A DNA stretch of 64,000 nt from Acinetobacter sp. ANC 4169 (GCF_002135355.1 NZ_NEGE01000006.1:105527-169526); one strand, 5' to 3'; counted from the stretch's first letter, positions 32,843-41,990 are shown. A program made the numbers and translations. Notes: generated by a model not told the origin, from the sequence alone.

Positions 32843-33988
32843 TTAAACACGCATTGGCATTACAACATAGGTCTGATCCTGTTGTGCCGGATCATGCACC
32901 AATACCGATTGATTCGCTTCAGTCATGGTCATAGAGACATCATCACCATCCAGAGCTCCCAATACGTCTAACAAGTATTGGGCATTGAATGACATTTCCA
33001 TCGGTGCATCCGCATATTGAATGGCCAAATCTTCAATCGCTTCATCTTGCTCCGGGTTATTGGCACGCAGCTGTAAAGAATCGGCACCAAAATTCAGGAA
33101 TACACCACGTAATTTTTCATTACTCAAAATCGCTACACGCTGCAATGACTGTTTAAACACATCATGCGCAATCAATACGTTTTTATCGCCACCACGTGGA
33201 ATCACACGACGGTAATCCGGAAATTTTCCATCAATCAGTTTGGTGGTAAAACGAACGGTGATGTCACCCTGCTCTTTATCGCGACTTGGGGTACTAATGG
33301 TGACATTTAACAGTTCACGGCCAATCAGCAGAGACAATTGCTCATCTTCAATGCTGAGCAAACGCTGTAATTCTGCCACCGCTTTACGTGGCACAATCGC
33401 TTGAATCGGCTGAGTTGCAGTAGATTGTGCAACGGTTTCACACAGTGCCAGGCGGTGACCATCTGTAGTGACTGCACGAAGCTGATTCTGGTCAATTTCA
33501 AGCAAGGTACCGGTCAAATAAAAACGTACATCCTGTACCGCCATTGCAAATGCAGTCTTTTCAAACAGGCGTTTTAATTCACGTTGCGTTACCGTCACTT
33601 GCGTGCCTTGAGCATTTTCCGTGCTCAAAAGCGGATAATCTTCAGCAGGTAAAGTACCCAACACAAAACGGCTATTGCCCGATTTTAAAATACAGCGATC
33701 TTCAGTGATTTGCAGGTCAATCAATGCAGCAGCAGGCAATGATTTGCAGATATCCATCAGTTTACGTGCAGGAACTGTAGTTTCACCAGCCTGCAAGCAA
33801 GCACCTTCAGCCAGCGTGGTACTCGCCACCAATTCCACTTCCAGATCGGAACCGGTAATGGTTAAAGATTCATTGCTCACTTGAATCTTGACGTTAGACA
33901 GAATGTTTAAAGTATGGCGACGTTCAACCGCTCCTACGACATGTGATAGAACATTAAGTAAGCTTTCTTTCGCGATTTTCAAACGCAC
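32843..33988 (-). CDS. dnaN: DNA polymerase III subunit beta (sliding clamp)
   Basis: Ring-shaped processivity clamp, 381 residues. It opens with MRLKIAKESLLNVLSHVVGAVERRHTL-type sequence (first of three repeated clamp domains), has the GKFPDYRRVIPR segment between domains two and three, and ends in VVMPMRV, the conserved C-terminus that contributes to the partner-binding pocket. It lies 108 bases downstream of dnaA and 27 bases before recF, the standard order. Confidence 0.98.
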   Translation of the reverse strand: MRLKIAKESLLNVLSHVVGAVERRHTLNILSNVKIQVSNESLTITGSDLEVELVASTTLAEGACLQAGETTVPARKLMDICKSLPAAALIDLQITEDRCILKSGNSRFVLGTLPAEDYPLLSTENAQGTQVTVTQRELKRLFEKTAFAMAVQDVRFYLTGTLLEIDQNQLRAVTTDGHRLALCETVAQSTATQPIQAIVPRKAVAELQRLLSIEDEQLSLLIGRELLNVTISTPSRDKEQGDITVRFTTKLIDGKFPDYRRVIPRGGDKNVLIAHDVFKQSLQRVAILSNEKLRGVFLNFGADSLQLRANNPEQDEAIEDLAIQYADAPMEMSFNAQYLLDVLGALDGDDVSMTMTEANQSVLVHDPAQQDQTYVVMPMRV

Positions 33989-34096
33989 GGTACATTCCTC
34001 TAACGACTGAAGATTAAAATAAATAAATGTGTTTTTAGCAGTGTACTATGCGGCAGAACATGCCGCATTGCAAGAATAGAATTTGATCAAATCGGA

Positions 34097-35476
34097 TCAA
34101 CTTTGCAACAGCCGTTGCAGGTTTTTATAGTCTTCATTGAAGATCGGATCTTCTTCCCGCAGGCTAATGACTTTTTCACAGGCATGCATCACGGTACTGT
34201 GATCACGACCACCAAATGCCATGCCAATTTCCGGGAAACTGTCGCCAGTCAATTCACGTGCCAAGCCCATGGCAAGCTGACGTGGACGGGCATAAATCCG
34301 GGTCCGTTTAGGGCCGACAATTTCTTTTAAAGGAATACGGAAATATTCACTGACCACGCGCTGGATATTTTCAGTACTGATGGTCCGGGCACGAATCGCC
34401 AGCACATCTTTTAACGATTCACGTACCACATCCAGATCAATCGGTGTGCCTTTAAAACGGGAAATCGCCACCACTTTATTGAGTGCACCTTCCAGTTCAC
34501 GAACATTGGCCACCACTTGCTGAGCAATAAACAAGGCACAGTTACGCGGTAATTCCACCCCGCTGCTTTCGGCTTTTTTCAGCAAAATCTCAATTCGGGT
34601 TTCAATATCCGGTGGTTCCACCCCAACCGATAAGCCCCAGGAAAAACGCGATACCAGACGCGCATCCAGTTCAGTCAATTCTTTGGGATAACGGTCCGAA
34701 GTCAGAATAATCTGTTTCGATTCATCCAATAGCGCGTTAAAGGTATAAAAGAACTCCACCAGACTGGCCTCTTTACCCGCCAGCAAATGAATATCATCCA
34801 CCAACAACAGATCAAGCGAGCGGCAATTCTTTTTAAACTCTTCTACCTTGCCTTGCTGTAAAGAGCTGACAAAATCCTGTACAAAACTCTCGGCGGTCAT
34901 ATACATCACCCGCGCATTGGGTTTGGCCTGCAACAAGGCATTGCCGACAGCTTGCATGAGGTGGGTTTTACCCAGACCGGTCGGTCCATATAAAAATAGA
35001 GGATTGTGCTGTGAAGCCCCCAACTGGGTTAAAACTTTACGGCAGGTTTCCGCGGCCATTTGGTTGGAACGGCCTTCAACAAACAGTGAAAAAGTAAATA
35101 AGGGATTAAGTAAACGTTTACGGCTATTTTTACTGCCGCTTTCATCTTTTTCTTTTTTCGGTTTGGAAACAGGCGCCGGAACTGATTGCAAGGCTGCTGT
35201 AGTAGTTGCTGGTTGTTCATTGGCAGATAAAATTGCCCCTGGACGAGAATCGACCAGAATCTCAACTTTACGTACCCGACCTTCAGACATCTGTTCAGCC
35301 AAAATGGTGATCAGTTCCAGATGGTGTTCCTGAATATAACGGGTCCAGTAAGGATTGGGCGCATATAGTCTTAAAGTGTCGTTCAGCTCTTCGGCAACCA
35401 GCGGGCGAATCCACATGGTAAAGACATTTCCCGAAAGCTCTTGTCGCAAACGAGTTAGACAGTCTGTCCAAAGCAT
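34097..35476 (-). CDS. dnaA: chromosomal replication initiator DnaA
   Basis: Initiator that binds TTATCCACA boxes and melts oriC. 459 residues in four domains: an N-terminal DnaB/DnaA interaction domain (about 1-75), a short Pro/Ser/Lys linker (about 85-125), and AAA+ domain III with Walker A GPTGLGKT at 164-171, Walker B LLLVDDIH at 223-230 and the arginine-finger region. Domain IV ends with the DNA-binding signature GGRDHSTVMHACEK at 422-435. It is first in the leftward array; oriC and its DnaA boxes start 78 bases upstream, allowing autoregulation. Confidence 0.98.
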   Translation of the reverse strand: MLWTDCLTRLRQELSGNVFTMWIRPLVAEELNDTLRLYAPNPYWTRYIQEHHLELITILAEQMSEGRVRKVEILVDSRPGAILSANEQPATTTAALQSVPAPVSKPKKEKDESGSKNSRKRLLNPLFTFSLFVEGRSNQMAAETCRKVLTQLGASQHNPLFLYGPTGLGKTHLMQAVGNALLQAKPNARVMYMTAESFVQDFVSSLQQGKVEEFKKNCRSLDLLLVDDIHLLAGKEASLVEFFYTFNALLDESKQIILTSDRYPKELTELDARLVSRFSWGLSVGVEPPDIETRIEILLKKAESSGVELPRNCALFIAQQVVANVRELEGALNKVVAISRFKGTPIDLDVVRESLKDVLAIRARTISTENIQRVVSEYFRIPLKEIVGPKRTRIYARPRQLAMGLARELTGDSFPEIGMAFGGRDHSTVMHACEKVISLREEDPIFNEDYKNLQRLLQS

Positions 35477-35553
35477 GTGAAACCCCTATTCATTCCATTG
35501 TTAATAACAAAAAACATTTGAGCCCGAGCAAGCGGGTCGCCATTCTATCGAAG

Positions 35554-35982
35554 TTATCCACATCTGTCATGGCAAAATTCAGGAAATATCACTCAAAAAA
35601 GTAAATTTCCGATTAAATTTAAATTTAAATCACGGTGTGGATAAGTTTATCCGCAAGCTGTGGATAAAATATATCATAAAGTTATCCACAATTTAATAAA
35701 ATCATAAAAACATAGATATCCACAATATAAATTTATGTTTATAAAAAATAAAATGTGCTTTTCCACAGAAAAAGCCCACCCTAATAATAATAAATTTAAA
35801 TTTATAAATTTGAATTTATTTATAGGGACACGATTTTATGGGGATAACTTACAAAAGTTTTAAATTTAAATTCAAAAACTAAACCATTCATTTTTATCAA
35901 CAGTAAGTTGTGGATAATATTGTGAATATTTCTGTTTATAACTTATGTTGTTTTATTAATCAATAATTTACACTGTGTATAA
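35554..35982. other. oriC: chromosomal origin oriC, DnaA-box cluster B
   Basis: Between dnaA and rpmH. Exact DnaA boxes TTATCCACA lie at 35554-35562 and 35682-35690, and on the opposite strand at 35636-35644, 35659-35667 and 35909-35917. TTATACACA (opposite strand) is at 35974-35982, and near-matches are at 35647 (TTATCCGCA), 35716 and 35759. TTTAAATTTAAA palindromes at 35618 and 35859, and an AT-only tract at about 35788-35825, are the likely unwinding region. Genes on both sides point outward, as expected at a bidirectional origin. Confidence 0.93.
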
Positions 35983-36071
35983 ATAGATACAACTTTTAAT
36001 TATTTCAAAATTGCGTTTAGGAGATGAATCTTTAAAAAACATGCTTATTTTGAAAGAAAGTTTGTTTTTGA

Positions 36072-36100
36072 TTGACAGCTCACTGAATGAACACTAAAAT
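36072..36100 (+). promoter_or_regulatory. rpmH promoter
   Basis: TTGACA (36072-36077), 17-base spacer, TAAAAT (36095-36100); 40 bases before the rpmH start. Confidence 0.8.
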
Positions 36101-36139
36101 CGCGAACCTTCATAGAAAGATCATTTTTGGAGTTTCAAT

Positions 36140-36274
36140 ATGAAACGTACATTTCAACCATCAGAATTAAAGCGTAAGCGTGTTCATGGTTTCCGTGCTC
36201 GTATGGCTACTAAAGCTGGTCGTCAAGTATTAGCTCGCCGTCGTGCAAAAGGTCGTCATAGCTTAACTGTTTAA
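36140..36274 (+). CDS. rpmH: 50S ribosomal protein L34
   Basis: Tiny, very basic ribosomal protein of 44 residues. It begins [18 protein letters not shown] and continues [19 protein letters not shown], the invariant L34 pattern, ending HSLTV. GGAG lies 8 bases upstream as ribosome site. First gene of the rightward rpmH-rnpA-yidD-yidC set beside oriC, with a near-consensus promoter. Confidence 0.98.
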
Positions 36275-36304
36275 TCTGTTAAAGCTATTACGGTTTTGGG
36301 TGTT

Positions 36305-36694
36305 ATGACACTTTATGGCTTCAGCACAGATGTACGCATACGCTGTGCTGCCGATTATAAAAGTGTGTTTGATGGTGCGCTTTTTAAAGTGCATCAACCC
36401 CATTTCTTATTTCTTGCTAAAAATTCCGAACAGCCTAAAAGCCGTTTGGGTATTGTTGTTGCTAAGAAAAAAGTGCGTCGCGCACATGAAAGAAATAGAG
36501 TAAAGCGTCTTGCTCGTGAAAGTTTTCGCCTGCATCAGCAGCAATTAGATTTATTAGATATTGTGGTCATGCCTAAAATGGGTATTGAAGCAATCCCTAA
36601 TGAGGAATTGCAGCAGCAATTACAATTTGCTTGGCAGAAATTGCAACGCCTTGCCAAAAAGCATAAAAAGATAGCTCCCTCCCCACAAAAGTAG
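36305..36694 (+). CDS. rnpA: ribonuclease P protein component
   Basis: Basic protein subunit of RNase P, which matures tRNA 5' ends. About 129 residues from the ATG at 36305; a TTG at 36296 in the same frame is a less likely start. The signature RNR motif is present as [16 protein letters not shown] at about residues 60-75, with the [10 protein letters not shown] block before it and the aromatic LYGFST start. It lies 30 bases after rpmH and 9 bases before yidD. Confidence 0.97.
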   Translation: MTLYGFSTDVRIRCAADYKSVFDGALFKVHQPHFLFLAKNSEQPKSRLGIVVAKKKVRRAHERNRVKRLARESFRLHQQQLDLLDIVVMPKMGIEAIPNEELQQQLQFAWQKLQRLAKKHKKIAPSPQK

Positions 36695-36703
36695 AGAAGG
36701 CCA

Positions 36704-37024
36704 ATGGTACGTTTACTGCATTGGTTGATTCGATTCTATCAGATCGCGATTAGTCCTTTATTGGGACCCCGCTGTCGTTATATTCCAACATGTTCTCAAT
36801 ATTCTTTGGAAGCAGTCCATAGCTATGGTGCTGTGCGTGGTGCGTGGTTAGCTACCAAACGTATTTGTCGTTGTCATCCTTGGGGGGGCTCGGGTTATGA
36901 TCCTGTTCCACCAAAGGCAATTCGTTTTATTTCATTTCAGCAAATAGATTCTCAAACGCTTCACGTTGTTGTACCCTTTCGTGATCGTTTATTGAACCGA
37001 AATCACTCTAACTACTTGGGATAA
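36704..37024 (+). CDS. yidD: membrane protein insertion efficiency factor YidD
   Basis: Small protein that assists YidC-dependent insertion at the inner membrane. 106 residues. An amphipathic N-terminal helix ([19 protein letters not shown]) is followed by the family's cysteine signature [14 protein letters not shown] and the [15 protein letters not shown] block. The C-terminus, about 30 residues past that block, is longer than in the shortest family members. Five bases before yidC, so translation is probably coupled. Confidence 0.95.
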   Translation: MVRLLHWLIRFYQIAISPLLGPRCRYIPTCSQYSLEAVHSYGAVRGAWLATKRICRCHPWGGSGYDPVPPKAIRFISFQQIDSQTLHVVVPFRDRLLNRNHSNYLG

Positions 37025-37029
37025 TAGAT

Positions 37030-38784
37030 ATGCAACAATGGGCCAGGTTTGCAATTCTAGGGGCCATGTTTGTCGTCGCATATTTGCTTATTTTGGCTTG
37101 GCAAAAAGATTATGGTCATGCAGAAACTAAACCGCAGCAAGAAACTGCCGCTGTTTCACATGAAGTATCTGCAGATTTGCCTAATGCTCAAACCGCTACT
37201 ACAGCGTCTGACATGCCTCAAGCGAATATTGCTACTCAGCAAACTACAACAGATGCCGCTGCACCTGTAAGTCAACAGCTTATTTCAGTACAAACTGACC
37301 TTTATCATCTTTGGATTAATCCTAAAGGTGGTGACATTGTTCGTATTGAATTATTGAACCATGATAAAGATAAAGACAGTAATGCTCCGTTTGTGATGCT
37401 GGAAAGCGATGCAAAACGTACTTATGTTGCTCAGTCTGGACTGATTGGTTTAAATGGACCGGACAGTAACCGTAATGGCCGTCCGGTGTATGAGATTGAA
37501 AAAGCGTCTTATACCCTGGCGGATGCCAAAGCAGCAAAAACCAAAGATGGTCAAGCGGTTAAAGTTTTATCAGTACCGATGGTCTATAAAACTGCCGATG
37601 GTGTAGAGATCATTAAAACATTTACCTTTAAACAAGGTGAATATCCGATTATTGTGAACCACAAAGTGGTGAACCGTAGTGGCCAGAACTGGCAAGGTCA
37701 GATGTTTGGTCAAATCAAACGTGATAACTCGGATGATCCAGGTAAATCTTCCCAAGGTATTTTCACCCTCGGTACATTCCTGGGTGGGGCTTGGGGTACG
37801 CCAGATGAACATTATAACAAGCTGAAATTTGACAACTTCAATGAAGAAAAATTGAATGTTGAAGCCAAAGGTGGCTGGGTTGCTGTGGTACAGCATTATT
37901 TTGTCAGTGCTTGGATTCCGGGTGATCTGAAACTGACTCAAGCCAATGGTCAGCCTTATAGTGCCAAACTGGAATCTCGCCAATCTACCGATAAAATGAA
38001 TATTATTGGTTTCACTTCACCGACCATGAATGTACCTGCTGGTACAACTGCGGAAGTGGATGCCACATTCTATTCAGGTCCTAAAGTACAGTCTGAATTG
38101 AAAGACCTTGCTGTAGGCCTGAATCAAACTGTGGATTATGGCTGGTTGTGGCCAATTGCCAAATTATTGTTCTTAGGTTTGCAGTTCTTCCATAACATTG
38201 TGGGTAACTGGGGCTGGTCAATTATCCTGTTGACTGTGTTGGTGAAAATGATTCTTTGGCCATTATCGGCTAAGAGCTACCGCTCTATGGCGAAAATGCG
38301 TGTGATTGCACCCGAAATGCAACGCATGAAAGAAGAGTTTGGTGAAGACCGCATGCGTTTCTCACAAGAAATGATGGCGCTGTATAAGCGTGAACAGGTC
38401 AATCCACTTTCTGGTTGCTTGCCGTTGCTATTACAAATGCCAATTTTCTTGGCCTTGTACTGGGTATTGATGGAGTCGGTAGAACTTCGTCATGCGCCAT
38501 GGTTAGGCTGGATTCAAGATTTATCTGCAATGGATCCGTGGTTTATCCTGCCATTATTGATGGGGGTCACCATGTTTGTTCAGCAGTCTTTAAATCCTCA
38601 GCCAGCTGATCCGATGCAGGCGAAAGTGTTTAAAATCATGCCGATCATGTTCACTGTATTTATGTTGTTCTTCCCTGCGGGCTTGGTGTTGTACTGGATT
38701 GTCAACAACAGTATTACCATCTTGCAGCAAAGCTTGATCAACAAAGGTGTGGCGAAAGAAAAAGAAAAACGCGACGTTGTTTAA
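37030..38784 (+). CDS. yidC: membrane protein insertase YidC
   Basis: Inserts and folds inner-membrane proteins with or without SecYEG. 584 residues, typical of Gram-negative YidC: a first membrane segment (about 5-23), a Gln/Thr/Ala-rich linker (about 30-80), a large periplasmic beta domain (about 80-360), and then the conserved five-helix core starting at GWLWPIAKLLFLGLQFFH. The core includes the cytoplasmic hairpin MRVIAPEMQRMKEEFGEDR and NPLSGCLPLLLQMPIFLALYW, with a charged C-terminal tail. A terminator follows. Confidence 0.97.
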   Translation: MQQWARFAILGAMFVVAYLLILAWQKDYGHAETKPQQETAAVSHEVSADLPNAQTATTASDMPQANIATQQTTTDAAAPVSQQLISVQTDLYHLWINPKGGDIVRIELLNHDKDKDSNAPFVMLESDAKRTYVAQSGLIGLNGPDSNRNGRPVYEIEKASYTLADAKAAKTKDGQAVKVLSVPMVYKTADGVEIIKTFTFKQGEYPIIVNHKVVNRSGQNWQGQMFGQIKRDNSDDPGKSSQGIFTLGTFLGGAWGTPDEHYNKLKFDNFNEEKLNVEAKGGWVAVVQHYFVSAWIPGDLKLTQANGQPYSAKLESRQSTDKMNIIGFTSPTMNVPAGTTAEVDATFYSGPKVQSELKDLAVGLNQTVDYGWLWPIAKLLFLGLQFFHNIVGNWGWSIILLTVLVKMILWPLSAKSYRSMAKMRVIAPEMQRMKEEFGEDRMRFSQEMMALYKREQVNPLSGCLPLLLQMPIFLALYWVLMESVELRHAPWLGWIQDLSAMDPWFILPLLMGVTMFVQQSLNPQPADPMQAKVFKIMPIMFTVFMLFFPAGLVLYWIVNNSITILQQSLINKGVAKEKEKRDVV

Positions 38785-38811
38785 GTAACGACTGATTGCG
38801 AATAGCTGAAT

Positions 38812-38850
38812 AAATCCGCTTAAGATGGTAATCTTAGGCGGATTTTTATT
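38812..38850 (+). terminator. terminator of the rpmH-yidC operon
   Basis: AAATCCGCTTAAGAT / ATCTTAGGCGGATTT, a 15-bp stem with one mismatch and a 4-base loop, followed by a T-rich tail. Confidence 0.88.
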
Positions 38851-38883
38851 TGGCTGTGATTTGGGATTTTTTAGGTGAATTTT

Positions 38884-40239
38884 ATGCAAAACCTTACTAC
38901 GATTGCTGCGATTGCAACTCCGCCTGGGCGTGGTGGCGTGGGGGTAATTCGTCTGTCGGGTCCAAAATCTTATGCCATTGCAGAAGCTTTGACTCAAAAA
39001 GCTCTGCCTAAAGCCCGTTTTGCCGGTTTTCGTCAGTTTTATGATGCGGCTGGTGAAGTGATGGATGAAGGTCTAGCTATCTGCTTTCCTAATCCACACT
39101 CGTTTACCGGTGAAGATGTGGTGGAGTTGCAAGGTCATGGCGGCCCGGTGATTCAAAATGCCCTGCTTGGCCGCTTGCTGGAACTGGGTGCAACTGCTGC
39201 CAAAGCCGGTGAGTTTTCCATGCGTGCCTTTGAAAATGGCAAGCTGGATCTGGTACAGGCCGAAGCCATTGCCGACCTGATTGACGCCACTTCACAGGCA
39301 GCAGCACGTTCTGCAGTACGCTCCTTGCAAGGTGCGTTCTCGACCCGAGTGAATACGGTTTTAGAAAAACTGATTCATCTGCGTTTACACGTGGAGGCTG
39401 CGATTGATTTCCCCGAAGAAGAAATCGACTTTTTGGCCGATGGCAAGATTCTGGCCTTGCTGGAAGATGTGCAAAGTTCTGTGGCTGCCGTGCAAACCTC
39501 GGCACGCCAAGGCCAGTTATTACGTGAAGGCTTACAGGTGGTGATTGCGGGTAAACCCAATGCCGGTAAATCTTCCTTGCTGAATACTCTGGCCGGAAAT
39601 GAGCGTGCCATTGTGACCGATATTGCCGGTACCACCCGCGATGTGCTGCATGAAAAAATCACTTTAAATGGCTTGCCAATTACCCTGACTGATACTGCAG
39701 GCCTGCGTGAAACTGGGGATGTGGTGGAAAAAGAAGGGATCCGCCGTGCGATTAAAGAAATTGAACAGGCTGATTTGTTGCTGCTGGTCTATGACTTAAG
39801 CCAGGGTGATGATCCGCTGCAACTGGCACAAAACTATTTTGCCGAACATCTGGAACCACGTCGTTTAATGTTGATTGCCAATAAATGTGATTTAACCGGT
39901 GCAGTCGCTGAAATTGGCGATTTCCAAGGTTTCCGTCATATTACGGTTTCTGCCAAGCAGGAAACCGGGGTTCAGTCGCTTATAGACGCGATTACAGCGC
40001 ATGCGGGCTTCCAGCCGGAAGAAGACACCTTTATTGCACGTACCCGCCATTTGGACGCAATGAAACGCACTCAGGCATATTTGGCTGAGGCAAAAGAGCA
40101 ATTGGTGGTTTACCATGCCGGTGAGTTGGTCGCAGAGTCACTGCGACTTGCCCAGAATGCCTTGGGTGAAATTACCGGTGACTTCAGTGCTGATGATTTA
40201 TTAGGAAAAATCTTCGGATCGTTTTGTATCGGAAAGTAG
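38884..40239 (+). CDS. mnmE: tRNA uridine-5-carboxymethylaminomethyl GTPase MnmE
   Basis: With MnmG, modifies the wobble uridine (U34) of several tRNAs. About 451 residues from the ATG at 38884; a GTG at 38875 is the other option. N-terminal tetrahydrofolate-binding domain (TIAAIATPPGRGGVGVIRLSG), a helical domain, and an inserted Ras-like G domain with P-loop GKPNAGKSSLLN, TTRD, DTAGLRE and the NKCD specificity motif. The C-terminal CIGK motif carries the catalytic cysteine four residues from the end. mnmG is not next to it; a degraded region follows. Confidence 0.97.
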   Translation: MQNLTTIAAIATPPGRGGVGVIRLSGPKSYAIAEALTQKALPKARFAGFRQFYDAAGEVMDEGLAICFPNPHSFTGEDVVELQGHGGPVIQNALLGRLLELGATAAKAGEFSMRAFENGKLDLVQAEAIADLIDATSQAAARSAVRSLQGAFSTRVNTVLEKLIHLRLHVEAAIDFPEEEIDFLADGKILALLEDVQSSVAAVQTSARQGQLLREGLQVVIAGKPNAGKSSLLNTLAGNERAIVTDIAGTTRDVLHEKITLNGLPITLTDTAGLRETGDVVEKEGIRRAIKEIEQADLLLLVYDLSQGDDPLQLAQNYFAEHLEPRRLMLIANKCDLTGAVAEIGDFQGFRHITVSAKQETGVQSLIDAITAHAGFQPEEDTFIARTRHLDAMKRTQAYLAEAKEQLVVYHAGELVAESLRLAQNALGEITGDFSADDLLGKIFGSFCIGK

Positions 40240-40893
40240 TTTCAATTTAAGCTGATATTTTCAGTATATTCCGATAAGTTCTAATATGAATTAAATAGCA
40301 TTAAGTATTCATTACTTAGTGCTTTTTTAATGTCTTTACATCATCACTGTAGAAAGCAAGATTCCTCCTCAACTAAATATAGGAAATTGAATTGATGGAG
40401 CTGAAGTTATATCAATAGCCCAGCAGCAATATCCTGATCTTATTGATTTGGCTTGGCTTTCTCAACGCTTTCTATGGTTCAGAGAAACACTTTCGTAAAA
40501 CTAGAATTATTCAATGTAGGTAACTCTGGTAAGAAACTGTATGGTTCGAATATTGTGATTCCATTCTTACTGATAAATAGGTGGTCCACGCAAACATCAA
40601 ATTATTTGGCCTATGTAGATAACATCTATGCTTATTGCTTATTGCTGAATGCATGAATGTCGTTTAGGTATTCACTGAACCAATCCACATTCGTATCAGT
40701 GGTACGAATCAAATCGTTCAACCCCGCCAAGTTGGTTATCTAGACGGGATCTTATGTGCCAAGCATGTTGGGCAAGGGAGAAATTACCCAGGTTTTGTAT
40801 TACCCTACCTTTCAGCATTCAACATAAGCAAATATGTCAGACTCATAATCAAATACATGAATACAGAATAATTTTTTTTAAAACTGGATTAAA
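40240..40893. other. degraded region with fragments of former genes
   Basis: No intact gene. Short protein-like runs are visible in different rightward frames: GAEVISIAQQQYPDLIDLAW and LSQRFLWFRETL-stop around 40395-40500, and EPIHIRISGTNQIVQ / RQVGYLDGILCAKHVG around 40675-40790. They do not join into one frame and I cannot name the original gene. Stops and frame changes indicate decay. A 67-codon frame at 40453 overlaps these and is not convincing. Confidence 0.45.
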
Positions 40894-41124
40894 TTAATAC
40901 TCTACGGTAATTACAAATGTATTTTCGCCCTCTAAATGTGTTTGAAAATTAAAAGCGTGTTTGCGGCAATATTCTTCCAATTCTAAAATAGCGCCCTTAT
41001 TGATAGCATCTAAAGGCTCTTTTAAACGAACCGGATTATTCTCTCGTTTAGCAATAGCTTCGTGGAGTTTGGTAAATAATTCGTCATATGTTATGGGGTT
41101 GGGATAGGTCATTTTGGTCACCAT
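40894..41124 (-). CDS. hypothetical protein (76 aa)
   Basis: No family recognised. It is balanced and soluble in composition, predicted mostly helical (YDELFTKLHEAIAKRE, then NKGAILELEEYCRKHAF) with a terminal strand (ENTFVITVEY). An alternative start at the fifth codon (ATG at 41112) is possible. Its residue mix looks like a genuine small cytosolic protein. The surroundings are degraded accessory sequence, so it may itself be a remnant of a former island. Confidence 0.55.
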   Translation of the reverse strand: MVTKMTYPNPITYDELFTKLHEAIAKRENNPVRLKEPLDAINKGAILELEEYCRKHAFNFQTHLEGENTFVITVEY

Positions 41125-41190
41125 TGATTACCCAAAATACAATTATAACCGGAATACAAAATCCCAAATGTACAGAATAATTTTATACCT

Positions 41191-41310
41191 TCAGACCGTC
41201 CTATTTTCTTTCAAGCAATCACCACACACCTTGATTTCTTCATTATCCATTACGCAATCATTTTCAGTGGCGCCATGAAAACCAAATAAGCAGATTCAAA
41301 ATCGGAGCAT
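41191..41310 (-). pseudogene. small cysteine-containing ORF interrupted by UGA at codon 5
   Basis: Reading leftward, a strong ribosome site (AGGAG, 7 bases before ATG at 41310) opens MLRF, then a TGA at 41298-41296. The same frame continues ICLFGFHGATENDCVMDNEE and IKVCGDCLKENRTV to a stop at 41191. The cysteine spacing (single C, C, then CxxC) hints at a small zinc-ribbon-like protein. One base change (TTG/TTA to TGA) would explain the stop. A sequencing error or readthrough is possible but not shown. Confidence 0.45.
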
Positions 41311-41326
41311 CACTTTGCTCCTGGCA

Positions 41327-41361
41327 AAAAAATGCCCTAACATGGATGTAAGGGCAAAAAC
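41327..41361 (-). terminator. hairpin-plus-U-tract just upstream of the UGA-interrupted small ORF
   Basis: GTTTTTGCCCTTA ... TAAGGGCA-type stem (TGCCCTTA / TAGGGCA) with a U-run on the leftward strand. It ends only about 16 bases before the next ribosome site, so it may be either the end of an upstream transcript or an attenuator. Confidence 0.55.
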
Positions 41362-41840
41362 TTAGAACCTCGAAAGGCCATTCAGAAACTACAGCTGTTT
41401 CTGTTGACTATTTTGTATACTAATAAACTAATTTTCAGTGGCGAAATATACCAAAAGTTAAAACAATATTATTAGTTAAATCATTTTATTATATAAAAAA
41501 TTACCAAAATCATTAAATATTAAAAAAAGCCCACTTAACTTGGGGATTTAGTTAAGCGGGCTTGAGTTTGATGACCATTTTATTATTTTTATTAACGCTG
41601 CGTTCTCTTTAGTGTGATTAAAAAATTATCACTTTAAAGCAAATTACAAAGTATATAAAATATGCAGAAATCGTTTTTTCTTGTTTGCTTTGGGTTATTT
41701 TTTAATTTTTTGATAGACAATGATCATCATTTTTAAAATAGATTTTAGCTTCCCATGAATTAAAAAAATTTAGCTGTTTGCTCATAAGCATGCCTCTGAA
41801 AAATCAAAGACCTCACAAAATTGTGAGGCCTGTTAGTCAG
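41362..41840. other. intergenic region with a second orphan terminator
   Basis: AT-rich. A 13-bp direct repeat ATTTTCAGTGGCG lies at 41431-41443 and 41260-41272. A hairpin AAGCCCACTTAAC / GTTAAGCGGGCTT at about 41527-41564, with U-runs on the leftward strand, forms a terminator with no leftward gene before it. Between it and the small gene at 41841 I see no coding frame; a small RNA is possible. Confidence 0.45.
41797..41829 (-). terminator. terminator of the 49-aa small gene
   Basis: CCTCACAA / TTGTGAGG perfect stem, then a U-rich tail on the leftward strand; it begins 12 bases past the small gene's stop. Confidence 0.75.
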
Positions 41841-41990
41841 TTAAACAGTATCATTTTGTGTCTTGTTATGTTGCTCAATGTCTCGAAAGTCATTGGATTT
41901 TGGGTTTTTCTGCTTACATGTAGCCTTCTTAAAACAATAACCGGCTATCGCACATGTACCAATCACTTTTAACAATTTCATCTTTTTCAT
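41841..41990 (-). CDS. small basic protein, 49 aa
   Basis: Too short for usual ORF lists, but well framed. It has a strong GAGGTGGAAG ribosome site 1-10 bases before the ATG at 41990, a 49-codon reading frame and its own terminator just downstream. It begins with a lysine-rich start and a short hydrophobic stretch (LLKVIGTCAIAGYCF), contains three cysteines in residues 13-25, and has a polar Asn/Gln/Lys C-terminus. It could be a membrane-associated or exported small protein. I do not recognise it. Confidence 0.6.
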   Translation of the reverse strand: MKKMKLLKVIGTCAIAGYCFKKATCKQKNPKSNDFRDIEQHNKTQNDTV

